NCBI GenBank assembly: GCA_030690215.1
Contig: JAUYHD010000015.1
Coordinates: 1 to 34,017 of the forward strand
Reading direction: 5' to 3'
Length of the DNA: 34,017 nt
Origin: a bacterium
GTDB lineage: Bacteria > Patescibacteriota > Minisyncoccia > 1-14-0-10-42-19
In this document: positions 28,527 to 34,017 of the stretch, one piece after another
Position numbering within the stretch: the stretch's first letter is position 1
Layout: each line of letters opens with the position of its first letter
The notes under the pieces: generated by a model
What the model was told of the DNA's origin: nothing
Database searches by the model: none
Seen by the model: the letters and a program-made list of their open reading frames with translations, nothing else
Translations under genes and position numbers: made by a program

Positions 28527-30083
28527 ATGCAATTTCCAATTTTTAATATATCCCAATATAAAGTCAGAATCCTTCAATTTTGTAAGGGGCTTTTGATAAA
28601 GTTGGAGCCGATGTTGGCGTTAAAAAATTCTAATGATGCGTCGGGGCAATTTCCAAGAATGAAGCCTCCACGGGCTTACGCCCGTGGTGTCCTTCATTTC
28701 TTCGGCGGAATCCGCCGAAGCACCCTCCTCCGCTCTTCTAGCTTCGGAGGGTCCAACCTCCGCATTCATCCACGGCTTTACAGCCGTGGTCTTCTGCGAA
28801 GGCGGATAAAAAATCAAGGCCAAGCAGCGATTGCCGCTGTGATATTTTTTGTCGCGTTCATGGTTGCCGTCACATATGGATTTTCATCTATCGCGCTCCA
28901 TTCGGAAAAAATAACCAGGACAATTATTGACGGCAAGGCGAGCTTTTTTTTGGCCGAAGCCGGGACTGAAGATGTGATGTATCGTTTGGCGACCGGAAGA
29001 AGCGTGGACAGTACAGAGGTTCTTACCCTCAATAATTCAAGCGCAACTGTGAGCACTAGTATCATTGATGCTGATAAAGAAATTACATCAGTTGGGGATC
29101 ACAATACGCACATACGAAAAATCGTGACACGCATTAATGTGTCGCCGGCAGGAAACACGTTTAATTATGGGGTGCAAGCTGGCGCGGGCGGAATTTTTAT
29201 GGAAAATTCGTCAGAGGTGCTTGGCAATGTTTTCTCAAACGGGCCGGTTACAAGCAATAATAATAATGTTGTAAGGGGTGAGATTATTTCCGCGGGGCCC
29301 GCGGGTCTTATTGATGGCGCTCACGCTACAAGCACCGGTCGCGCCCATACCATACAAAACGCAGTGATTGATGGAGACGCATATTACCAAACAATTTTCA
29401 ATACTATAGTTGGAGGCGCTCAATTTCCGGGAAGCTCGGATCAGGCAATATCATCTTTGCCAATTACTGACGAGCAAATTAATACATGGGAGCAGGAAGC
29501 AGAAGCGGGGGGTAGTATTACTTCACCGTGCCCGTACAAAATACAAGATGATGCGCCATTAGGTCCAATAAAAATTGCATGTGATGTTGAGATTTCAGGA
29601 AACAATTTTACCGTTACGCTTACCGGCAATGTCTGGATTACGGGCAATCTTACTATCAGCAACTCACCTCTCATTAGGGTTGACCCATCGCTTGGCGAAA
29701 CGACTATCGCGGTAATAACCGATAATCCTGTCAATCGGCTCTCAAGCAGTAAGGTAATGCTTCAAAATAGTGCCGTATTTGAAGGATCTGGCGCTGACAA
29801 TTCTTATATTCTTCTTATATCTCAAAATAACAGTTCAGAGAGCGGCGGATCAGAAATTGCCATTGAACTTAAAAATTCAGCGTCCGGAGATCTCCTGCTG
29901 TATGCCCCACACGGCGAAATACTGCAGCAAAACAATAACGACCTCCGTGAAATAACAGCGTATAAAATTCACCTCAAGAATAATGCGAAAGTAATTTATG
30001 AAAGCGGACTTGCGAATCTTTTATTTACCTCCGGTCCGTCGGGCGGCGGCATTGATATAAAACGATGGCAGGAAGCCGAGTAA
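28527..30083 (+). CDS. PilX-like pilus protein with palindrome-derived N-terminal segment
   Basis: A protein of up to 518 residues. The family-like part begins near residue 93: KNQGQAAIAAVIFFVAFMVA (membrane helix) then FFLAEAGTEDVMYRL, which resembles PilX/GspK-type tip proteins. The large C-terminal region is Asn/Ser/Gly-rich with repeating NGNV/NGPVxxNNN turns (GGIFMENSSEVLGNVFSNGP, NVWITGNLTISNSP), suggesting a beta-helix-like or polymer-like fold. Residues about 48-92 are encoded by four consecutive DNA palindromes (28668-28789) and read PPRAYARG...HPRLYSRG, not a natural signal region. The true start may be 28527 or 28656; no ATG lies between the palindromes and the membrane helix. The array therefore appears to have been inserted in frame at the 5' end of the gene. 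Confidence 0.75.
   Translation: MQFPIFNISQYKVRILQFCKGLLIKLEPMLALKNSNDASGQFPRMKPPRAYARGVLHFFGGIRRSTLLRSSSFGGSNLRIHPRLYSRGLLRRRIKNQGQAAIAAVIFFVAFMVAVTYGFSSIALHSEKITRTIIDGKASFFLAEAGTEDVMYRLATGRSVDSTEVLTLNNSSATVSTSIIDADKEITSVGDHNTHIRKIVTRINVSPAGNTFNYGVQAGAGGIFMENSSEVLGNVFSNGPVTSNNNNVVRGEIISAGPAGLIDGAHATSTGRAHTIQNAVIDGDAYYQTIFNTIVGGAQFPGSSDQAISSLPITDEQINTWEQEAEAGGSITSPCPYKIQDDAPLGPIKIACDVEISGNNFTVTLTGNVWITGNLTISNSPLIRVDPSLGETTIAVITDNPVNRLSSSKVMLQNSAVFEGSGADNSYILLISQNNSSESGGSEIAIELKNSASGDLLLYAPHGEILQQNNNDLREITAYKIHLKNNAKVIYESGLANLLFTSGPSGGGIDIKRWQEAE
28668..28789. repeat. Array of four palindromes inside a coding region
   Basis: CCACGGGC-TTAC-GCCCGTGG (28668-28687), CTTCGGCGGA-A-TCCGCCGAAG (28700-28720), CCTCCG with CGGAGG (28727-28750, with an alternative partner at 28757-28762), and CCACGGCT-TTAC-AGCCGTGG (28770-28789). 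The first and last are versions of the same unit. All lie in an open frame. Confidence 0.85.
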
Positions 30084-30088
30084 TTTTA

Positions 30089-30094
30089 TACAAT
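30089..30094 (+). promoter_or_regulatory. -10 element directly before pilM
   Basis: TACAAT at 30089-30094 ends 9 bases before ATG 30104. The region between the preceding stop and the ATG is AT-only apart from two C. There is no clear -35. Confidence 0.35.
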
Positions 30095-30103
30095 ACTATA
30101 TAT

Positions 30104-31198
30104 ATGTCTCTTTTATATAAACAATTTCCTCCGCCCGCCTACCTCTCTATGCCCTCCTTTGGGCTTGATATTTCAGATGAAACGCTTAAGTTTATTAAAC
30201 TTGAGCCATTCAAGGGTGGTTTTCGTATCGCTTCATTTGGAAAAAAAACTATTCCAAAGGGTGTTATTGAGTCGGGAGAAGTAAAAAAGCCGGAAGAGCT
30301 CGCCTCGTTTTTGCGCGATACGTGTAAGCCCGCCGGTGTTCGCTATGTATATCTCACGTTACCCGAAGAGAAAGGATACATGAATGTTGTGGAATTGCCC
30401 GCAATGCACACTTCAGAGATACGAACAGCGCTTGAATCTCAATTTTCAGAATATGTTCCTTTGCCGCCGGAGGAGGCCGTGTTTGATTTTGAGGTTCTTC
30501 ATTCCAAGTCGTCAGGGAAAGGTAAAAGACAGCTTGAGGTAGCAATGATATCGTTCCCGCATGCTCTCGTAGATAGTTATTATCATGCGGTGCGCGATGC
30601 GGGTCTCATGCCGCTTGCGTTTGATGCAGAAGTACAAGCGCTTGCGCGGGCCGTTATACCGCGACAAGAACGAGACCCGTTTTTACTTATTGATTTCGGC
30701 AAAACCCGCACCACGTTTATTATCGTGCATGAGCGTCAGGTTCGTTTTACGTCAACTGTTCCTGTCGCGGGCAAGGATATTGATCGTATTATAGCCGAGA
30801 AAATGTCGGCACCGCTTTCTGAGGCGGAACAGATTAAAAAAGAGAATTTTAATATTGCGGGGTCGTATGACAAAAAGCTTTTTAATGAGGTGCTCCCTAT
30901 TCTTTCGGCGGTACGCGATGAATTAGAGCGGTATATTTCATTTTGGGAGACGCACGCACCCGGGCTTCATGGAGGAGAAAAGTACGGACCTATAAAAAAG
31001 ATACTGTTATGCGGCGGGGATTCTAATTTAATCGGTTTGGCTGAATATCTTTCGCACAATATTCATATTCCCGTTGAACACGCAAATGTCTGGGCGAATG
31101 TCGTTTCGTTTGACGAGTATATCCCGGAAATTACATTTCATGAATCATTGATGTATGGTTCCGCTATTGGCGCAGCGCTTCGCTCGTTTGATATATGA
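30104..31198 (+). CDS. pilM: Type IV pilus assembly protein PilM
   Basis: A 364-residue actin-like ATPase of the inner-membrane alignment complex. Visible elements are the phosphate-1 strand (SFGLDISDETLKFIKLEPF), YVYLTLPEEKGYMNVVELPA, ESQFSEYVPLPPEEAVFDFE, the phosphate-2 strand (FLLIDFGKTRTTFIIV) and the adenosine motif (KKILLCGGDSNLIGLAEYL). PilM binds the short N-terminal NLLP motif of PilN, and the next gene indeed starts MINLLPEK. ATG 30104 is preferred over an in-frame ATG at 30065 inside the previous gene; MPSFG, 15 codons further on, is also possible. The stop overlaps the pilN start by 4 bp. Confidence 0.93.
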   Translation: MSLLYKQFPPPAYLSMPSFGLDISDETLKFIKLEPFKGGFRIASFGKKTIPKGVIESGEVKKPEELASFLRDTCKPAGVRYVYLTLPEEKGYMNVVELPAMHTSEIRTALESQFSEYVPLPPEEAVFDFEVLHSKSSGKGKRQLEVAMISFPHALVDSYYHAVRDAGLMPLAFDAEVQALARAVIPRQERDPFLLIDFGKTRTTFIIVHERQVRFTSTVPVAGKDIDRIIAEKMSAPLSEAEQIKKENFNIAGSYDKKLFNEVLPILSAVRDELERYISFWETHAPGLHGGEKYGPIKKILLCGGDSNLIGLAEYLSHNIHIPVEHANVWANVVSFDEYIPEITFHESLMYGSAIGAALRSFDI

Positions 31199-31770
31199 TA
31201 AATCTGCTTCCTGAAAAAGCAAAGCACGGATTGAGAGAAGAACGATTTGCGCGTTTTCTTATTGTGTGTGGGGTAACAGTGTCTCTTATTGTAAGCGGCG
31301 GCATGTTTCTGTTGTGGATTCCATGGATAACGCTTGTGTTGCAAGAACATGAACTTGAAAAACAATTACGTGTTGCGCAACAATCGCCGCTTCTTATGCA
31401 TGTTGAAGAAATTGAAGGGCGCCTGTCTTTATTGAACGATCGATTGGATGCCTATGAGCGAAACCAAGATGAAATTCTTATTGCATCACGCAGTATTGAC
31501 GCGGTGCGCGCTCATGTTGGGGGCGGTATTTCACTCTTATTTTTCTCGTATACGCGTTCTCACGGGGCGGGGAGTGCGCCGCAATTTAGCATTGAGGGGG
31601 TCGCGCGCGATAGAGGCGCGCTTGTGGCGTTTAGCGACGCGTTGGATGCCGAACCGATGATTGAAAACGTACGTTCGCCAATATCAAACTTTTTGAAGGA
31701 ATCAAACATTGTATTTACGCTTACATTTGAAATTATACCCTCATTTCTTCGCATATCCGGAACACAATGA
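31195..31770 (+). CDS. pilN: Type IV pilus alignment protein PilN
   Basis: A 191-residue bitopic protein. It starts with the PilM-binding motif MINLLPEK, then a basic segment, one membrane helix (about 20-44; FLIVCGVTVSLIVSGGMFLLW), a coiled coil (about 50-100) and a ferredoxin-like periplasmic domain (GISLLFFSYTRSHGAG, FSIEGVARDRGALVAFSDAL). It overlaps both neighbours by 4 bp (ATGA), so PilM, PilN and PilO are translationally coupled and made in fixed ratio. Confidence 0.88.
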   Translation: MINLLPEKAKHGLREERFARFLIVCGVTVSLIVSGGMFLLWIPWITLVLQEHELEKQLRVAQQSPLLMHVEEIEGRLSLLNDRLDAYERNQDEILIASRSIDAVRAHVGGGISLLFFSYTRSHGAGSAPQFSIEGVARDRGALVAFSDALDAEPMIENVRSPISNFLKESNIVFTLTFEIIPSFLRISGTQ

Positions 31771-32285
31771 AAAAAATCGCGATTATCAGTATCATCGGCG
31801 TAGTGGTTTTTGTCCTTTTGGGAGGATTGGGCAAGTTTTTTATTGATGCGATATACGAAAAGCGCGAGCGCCTTATCACTATCCAAGAAGAAATTCAAAA
31901 GATGGAAGCGCGCCAGCAAAATTTGAAAGATTTGGAGGCATTGTTTGGAGAGGTGCAAAAAAGGGAAAAAGACATTGAAAATATCTTTGTCAGTGAACGT
32001 TCCGTTGTTCGTGTTATTGAGGCGCTTGAGGCGCGCGCGCGCGATCTTGCCATTAGTTTACGTGTGGATAGCGCTTCTTTGCCTACGGCGTCAGCAACGC
32101 GAGGTCCCGAAATCCAGATTCGTCTTTCCGGGAGTTTTGACGCGTTGTATCGCTATATAAAAATACTGGAAGTGCTGCCGTTCCAACTTTCAATTGATGT
32201 ATTGCATGTGAGTATGTCTGACACGGCGGAAGAATGGTCATCCACGATCAAATTAACAGTGTTAAGTTTTATGCCCCAATTGTAA
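31767..32285 (+). CDS. pilO: Type IV pilus alignment protein PilO-like
   Basis: A 172-residue bitopic protein with an N-terminal membrane helix (about 4-25; IAIISIIGVVVFVLLGGLGKF), a coiled coil rich in Glu/Lys/Gln (about 35-80) and a small C-terminal alpha/beta domain (RIRL-type strands: IQIRLSGSFDALYRYIKILE, LPFQLSIDVLHVS, KLTVLSF). Order, size and the 4-bp overlap with pilN support PilO; sequence identity across PilO proteins is low. It pairs with PilN to link PilM to the outer parts of the machine. Confidence 0.85.
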   Translation: MKKIAIISIIGVVVFVLLGGLGKFFIDAIYEKRERLITIQEEIQKMEARQQNLKDLEALFGEVQKREKDIENIFVSERSVVRVIEALEARARDLAISLRVDSASLPTASATRGPEIQIRLSGSFDALYRYIKILEVLPFQLSIDVLHVSMSDTAEEWSSTIKLTVLSFMPQL

Positions 32286-32291
32286 TTCTCT

Positions 32292-32606
32292 ATGGAACGC
32301 GGTATAAAAAAAATAATACAGGTGCCTCAAAATATTTTTTTCGTGCTAAGTGGTCCGCCGCGTGCATATTGGGGAATGTTTGTGCTGTTTGTGTTTATTT
32401 TTCTGGGCGCTATTTTTATCTTTGATGTTTTTCTCTATTTTGATGCGGCCTATACTATTGTCCCCGATGATTTTTTTGATGCAAGCGCGCGTCTTGGTAC
32501 GGTAAATGAACGGGCGCTAGATACTATTCTTTCCGCGCTCCCTCGCAACGAATCCGCGCTGAAGGATATCTTGCAAGCGCCAACAGTCCCTGACCCGTCA
32601 CGCTAA
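32292..32606 (+). CDS. Small bitopic membrane protein at the end of the pilus operon
   Basis: A 104-residue protein with one membrane helix (about 27-52; MFVLFVFIFLGAIFIFDVFLYF) and a short outside domain ending in a conserved-looking VNERALDTILSALPRNESAL segment. It lies 6 bp after pilO and before a terminator, so it belongs to the operon. By position it would correspond to PilP, but it has no lipobox and is not obviously homologous. I recognise no family. Confidence 0.7.
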   Translation: MERGIKKIIQVPQNIFFVLSGPPRAYWGMFVLFVFIFLGAIFIFDVFLYFDAAYTIVPDDFFDASARLGTVNERALDTILSALPRNESALKDILQAPTVPDPSR

Positions 32607-32618
32607 ATCGCTCCCCAA

Positions 32619-32689
32619 GCGTACCCGCTTCGCCAAGACGAAGACGAGGCGAGCGCTCGGGGGCTTTCTGGCGCGGGGTAAACGCGCCA
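32619..32689. repeat. GC-rich hairpins after the pilus operon
   Basis: TGGCGCG (32669-32675) pairs perfectly with CGCGCCA (32683-32689); upstream, an imperfect GCTCCCC/GGGGGC-type stem spans about 32610-32663. The stretch 32607-32764 holds no supported gene. Confidence 0.45.
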
Positions 32690-32764
32690 CCTAAAGCAGG
32701 ACGCAAAAGCGCGGAAGATGTATTCACCCGCAGAATAACTGGAGTACATAGCAACGAATGAGGC

Positions 32765-32800
32765 GCGCAGATAATCACTGCGCTTTTGTTTTTTTTGTTT
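32765..32800 (+). terminator. Terminator of the pilus operon
   Basis: GCGCAG (32765-32770) pairs with CTGCGC (32778-32783), then TTTTGTTTTTTTTG. It overlaps the 3' end of the convergent membrane-protein gene. Confidence 0.8.
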
Positions 32801-33251
32801 GTTTAAGAGAGGCGCCTATAGTTATTGCCGAGGCAATAATGAGTATGTTTTTGATGATGTATTGCCCTTCAAGGGTCGGTATCATAATGCTTTGCCAGGT
32901 TGCCTCTGGGACAAGGAAAAGAGGCAACACAGTTGTAATTAAATGAAGGGCTAAAAGAAAAAGGGCTAGGCGCTCGGCTCCTTTGATTAAAAACAGGATT
33001 CCGATGGTCATTTCAAAAATAGCAAAAAATGAATAGAAAACCCCATACGACACAAAGGGCCCCATGGTATGGTCAAAGAGAGCTTGCACGATTGGGCTTG
33101 CAGGGCTTATGTCTATTGCTTTCAGAAGCCCGAACCAAAAATACACGACAAAAATTGCAATGCGCGCAAAATCAATGTAGATATGTTTAAAACATTTGAT
33201 AATTGAGGCGTCCCATTTTCGGATTGTTTTTGAAAAAGATATCTTTGCCAT
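32775..33251 (-). CDS. DoxX/DUF417-like four-helix membrane protein
   Basis: A 158-residue membrane protein. After a basic cytosolic start (MAKISFSKTIRKWDASIIKC) come four hydrophobic helices. The first contains FARIAIFVVYFWFGLLKAID followed by SPASPIVQALF, a pattern of the DUF417/DoxX-like superfamily. The second is FVSYGVFYSFFAIFEMTIGI, the third ALFLLALHLITTVLPLFLVP, the last NILIIASAITIGASL. The function of such proteins is poorly defined. ATG 33251 is chosen because TATTAT (minus strand, 33264-33259) ends 7 bases upstream, consistent with a leaderless start, and a perfect palindromic terminator lies just beyond. It converges with the pilus operon. Confidence 0.7.
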   Translation of the reverse strand: MAKISFSKTIRKWDASIIKCFKHIYIDFARIAIFVVYFWFGLLKAIDISPASPIVQALFDHTMGPFVSYGVFYSFFAIFEMTIGILFLIKGAERLALFLLALHLITTVLPLFLVPEATWQSIMIPTLEGQYIIKNILIIASAITIGASLKQTKKTKAQ

Positions 33252-33258
33252 TATTTTT

Positions 33259-33264
33259 ATAATA
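33259..33264 (-). promoter_or_regulatory. -10 element directly before the DoxX-like gene
   Basis: On the minus strand TATTAT (33264-33259) ends 7 bases before ATG 33251; no clear -35 because the palindromic terminator occupies that place. Confidence 0.4.
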
Positions 33265-33270
33265 CCATAT

Positions 33271-33304
33271 ACAAAAACACCAGCAGTACTGCTGGTGTTT
33301 TTGT
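33271..33304. terminator. Perfect 34-bp palindrome, bidirectional terminator
   Basis: ACAAAAACACCAGCAGT (33271-33287) and its exact complement (33288-33304) form a stem flanked by A-tracts and T-tracts, so it can end transcription on either strand, including read-through from tRNA-Val. Confidence 0.8.
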
Positions 33305-33311
33305 ATGCTGT

Positions 33312-33330
33312 ATGGGCGCTGAGGGACTCG
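33312..33330 (-). repeat. Copy of the tRNA-Val 3' end
   Basis: Nineteen bases identical to 33467-33485, that is, the last 18 bases of the tRNA (acceptor 3' strand, CCCTC and part of the T loop) plus one following base, 155 bp away in the same orientation. Confidence 0.8.
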
Positions 33331-33339
33331 GTCACAAAT

Positions 33340-33461
33340 ATTCCGCCTGACGGCGGAATTGTGCGACCCCGCCTCGCGGCGCTCGCCTGTCGCCTAAGGC
33401 GACAACTCGCGCAACGCTGCGGCTTTCTCGTCCCTCAATGCAAGCAAATAAATTTGCTTGC
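33340..33461. repeat. Palindromes between tRNA-Val and its 3'-end copy
   Basis: ATTCCGCC with GGCGGAAT (33340-33359), TGTCGCC with GGCGACA (about 33389-33405) and GCAAGCAAAT-AA-ATTTGCTTGC (33440-33461). CGTCCCTCAATG (33430-33441) also resembles the inverse of the tRNA end. No ORF is supported here. Confidence 0.65.
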
Positions 33462-33467
33462 AACTAA

Positions 33468-33541
33468 TGGGCGCTGAGGGACTCGAACCCCCGGCCTACT
33501 CGGTGTAAACGAGTCGCTCTAGCCAACTGAGCTAACCGCCC
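33468..33541 (-). tRNA. tRNA-Val (anticodon UAC)
   Basis: A complete 74-nt cloverleaf on the minus strand: acceptor GGGCGGT, D arm GCTC/GAGC with loop AGTTGGCTA, anticodon stem ACTCG/CGAGT with loop TTTACAC (anticodon TAC, reading GUN codons), a 5-nt variable loop and T arm GGGGG/CCCTC with loop TTCGAGT. The acceptor pairs except position 6-67 (G opposite G). CCA is not encoded, so it must be added by a CCA-adding enzyme. Confidence 0.95.
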
Positions 33542-33579
33542 CGGTGTGTCCCTTGAAGAGCCAATACGCTACGCTGTAT

Positions 33580-33608
33580 ATTGTTACTTAAATGATGGGT
33601 TTCGTCAA
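33580..33608 (-). promoter_or_regulatory. Probable tRNA-Val promoter
   Basis: On the minus strand TTGACG (33608-33603), 17-bp spacer, AACAAT (33585-33580); the predicted 5' leader is about 32 nt. Nothing else is supported in 33542-33667. Confidence 0.45.
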
Positions 33609-33667
33609 CCTCTTACCACCCGCTCCACGTGCCCCCACCTACGCAGTACCTTCGATTGGGCGAGTCT

Positions 33668-34017
33668 TCATCGTTTCTTCATGAAGACGTAATTGTCAAA
33701 GTTAAGTCGGCGATTTTCCACGTCTTGCGCTAAATCTCCGTCGGCAAGTATAAGATCTCCCGCGTCATTGACGCGGTACGCTTGATACCCAAGGTCTCTT
33801 ACCTTCTCAACAGCGTTCATTGAAATCTCTCCACCGGAATGTGTGGGCCACACCTCTAACGAGATGGTCGGAGCGTGCTTCCTCAAGAACCGATCTCCGC
33901 CTGCTATCACATTCTCCTCAGCCCCCTCAACGTCAATTTTAACGACTGTTGGAGGTGTATGGTGCTCTACGTATTCATCAAGCGTAACAGCGTACACCCG
34001 GGTTGGCTTGCTGTACG
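33668..34017 (-). CDS. FkbM-family methyltransferase, C-terminal part (cut by window edge)
   Basis: The last 116 or so codons of a SAM-dependent methyltransferase of the FkbM type; the frame stays open to the window end, so the start is missing. It contains VTLDEYV, the signature VVKIDVEGAEENVIAGG (acidic loop after strand 4-5) and TISLEVWPTHSG, followed by a variable tail ending NFDNYVFMKK, where the FNxxF-like ending is typical. FkbM proteins often methylate sugars or polyketides; in this setting surface glycan modification is likely, but that is inference. A GTG at 33997 could be taken for a start, but the residues before it (YSKPTR) continue the domain. Confidence 0.85.
   Translation of the reverse strand, partial: YSKPTRVYAVTLDEYVEHHTPPTVVKIDVEGAEENVIAGGDRFLRKHAPTISLEVWPTHSGGEISMNAVEKVRDLGYQAYRVNDAGDLILADGDLAQDVENRRLNFDNYVFMKKR

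Noticed and set aside
28668-28789. CRISPR-like array from the repeated hairpins
   Set aside because: The units differ in sequence and spacing, there are no uniform spacers, and no cas gene is in the window.
32524-32778. Minus-strand 84-codon ORF after the pilus operon
   Set aside because: It overlaps the end of the small membrane-protein gene, is made of GC-rich hairpin sequence, and resembles no protein.

Overview
This window reads as a chromosomal piece of a Candidate Phyla Radiation bacterium (Patescibacteria, most like Parcubacteria). The assignment is inferred from gene content: a large secreted protein ending in a peptidoglycan-binding domain, a membrane-anchored CAP protein, a proton-pumping membrane pyrophosphatase, a compact type IV pilus operon with several unusual pseudopilins, a trigger factor without its PPIase domain, and a CPR-type orphan protein with an LCPAEVGPQL motif. 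Many genes have a -10 hexamer only 7-11 bases before the ATG and no Shine-Dalgarno sequence, which suggests leaderless mRNAs.

Layout. 1-132 is the tail of an IS30-type transposase. 282-4147 holds two exported proteins (DUF11/peptidoglycan-binding surface protein; CAP protein). 4148-4993 holds an AT-rich NYN-domain gene bounded by a 57-bp imperfect repeat of the CAP gene's 3' end. 5088-5992 is a locus of strong promoter, highly structured RNA, terminators and small ORFs with unusually strong ribosome binding sites. pyrF and pyrE follow (6069-7549). 7555-8990 carries one CPR orphan gene between two copies of a palindromic repeat module. hup and rny are on the minus strand (9045-11072). gpmI, an MFS transporter, nusA, hppA, tig, a putative gluzincin and clpP run on the plus strand (11295-20930). 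A histidine kinase, a receiver protein and pilB are translationally coupled (21046-24190), then pilC, four pilin-like proteins, a PilX-like protein, pilM, pilN, pilO and a small membrane protein (24426-32606). The right end has a DoxX/DUF417-like membrane protein, tRNA-Val(UAC), a tRNA 3' fragment and a partial FkbM methyltransferase, all on the minus strand.

How the genes fit together. The HK-RR-PilB start and the PilM/N/O end indicate one pilus machine, probably signal-controlled; a LamG-bearing pseudopilin could be a tip adhesin. The surface proteins also point to attachment. pyrE and pyrF convert orotate to UMP. nusA, rny, clpP, tig and hup are housekeeping genes.

Most unusual signals: (1) the structured RNA/small-ORF locus at 5088-5992; (2) a two-copy composite element upstream of nusA and pilC, made of a stem with six compensatory base-pair changes, a payload bounded by inverted repeats of the ACCC...GGGT type (a GIY-YIG gene in one copy, a bare hairpin in the other), and a shared promoter module running almost to the ATG; (3) the repeat-bounded orphan gene at 7739-8989; (4) the CAP 3'-end duplication around the NYN gene; (5) a palindrome array translated in frame in the PilX-like gene.
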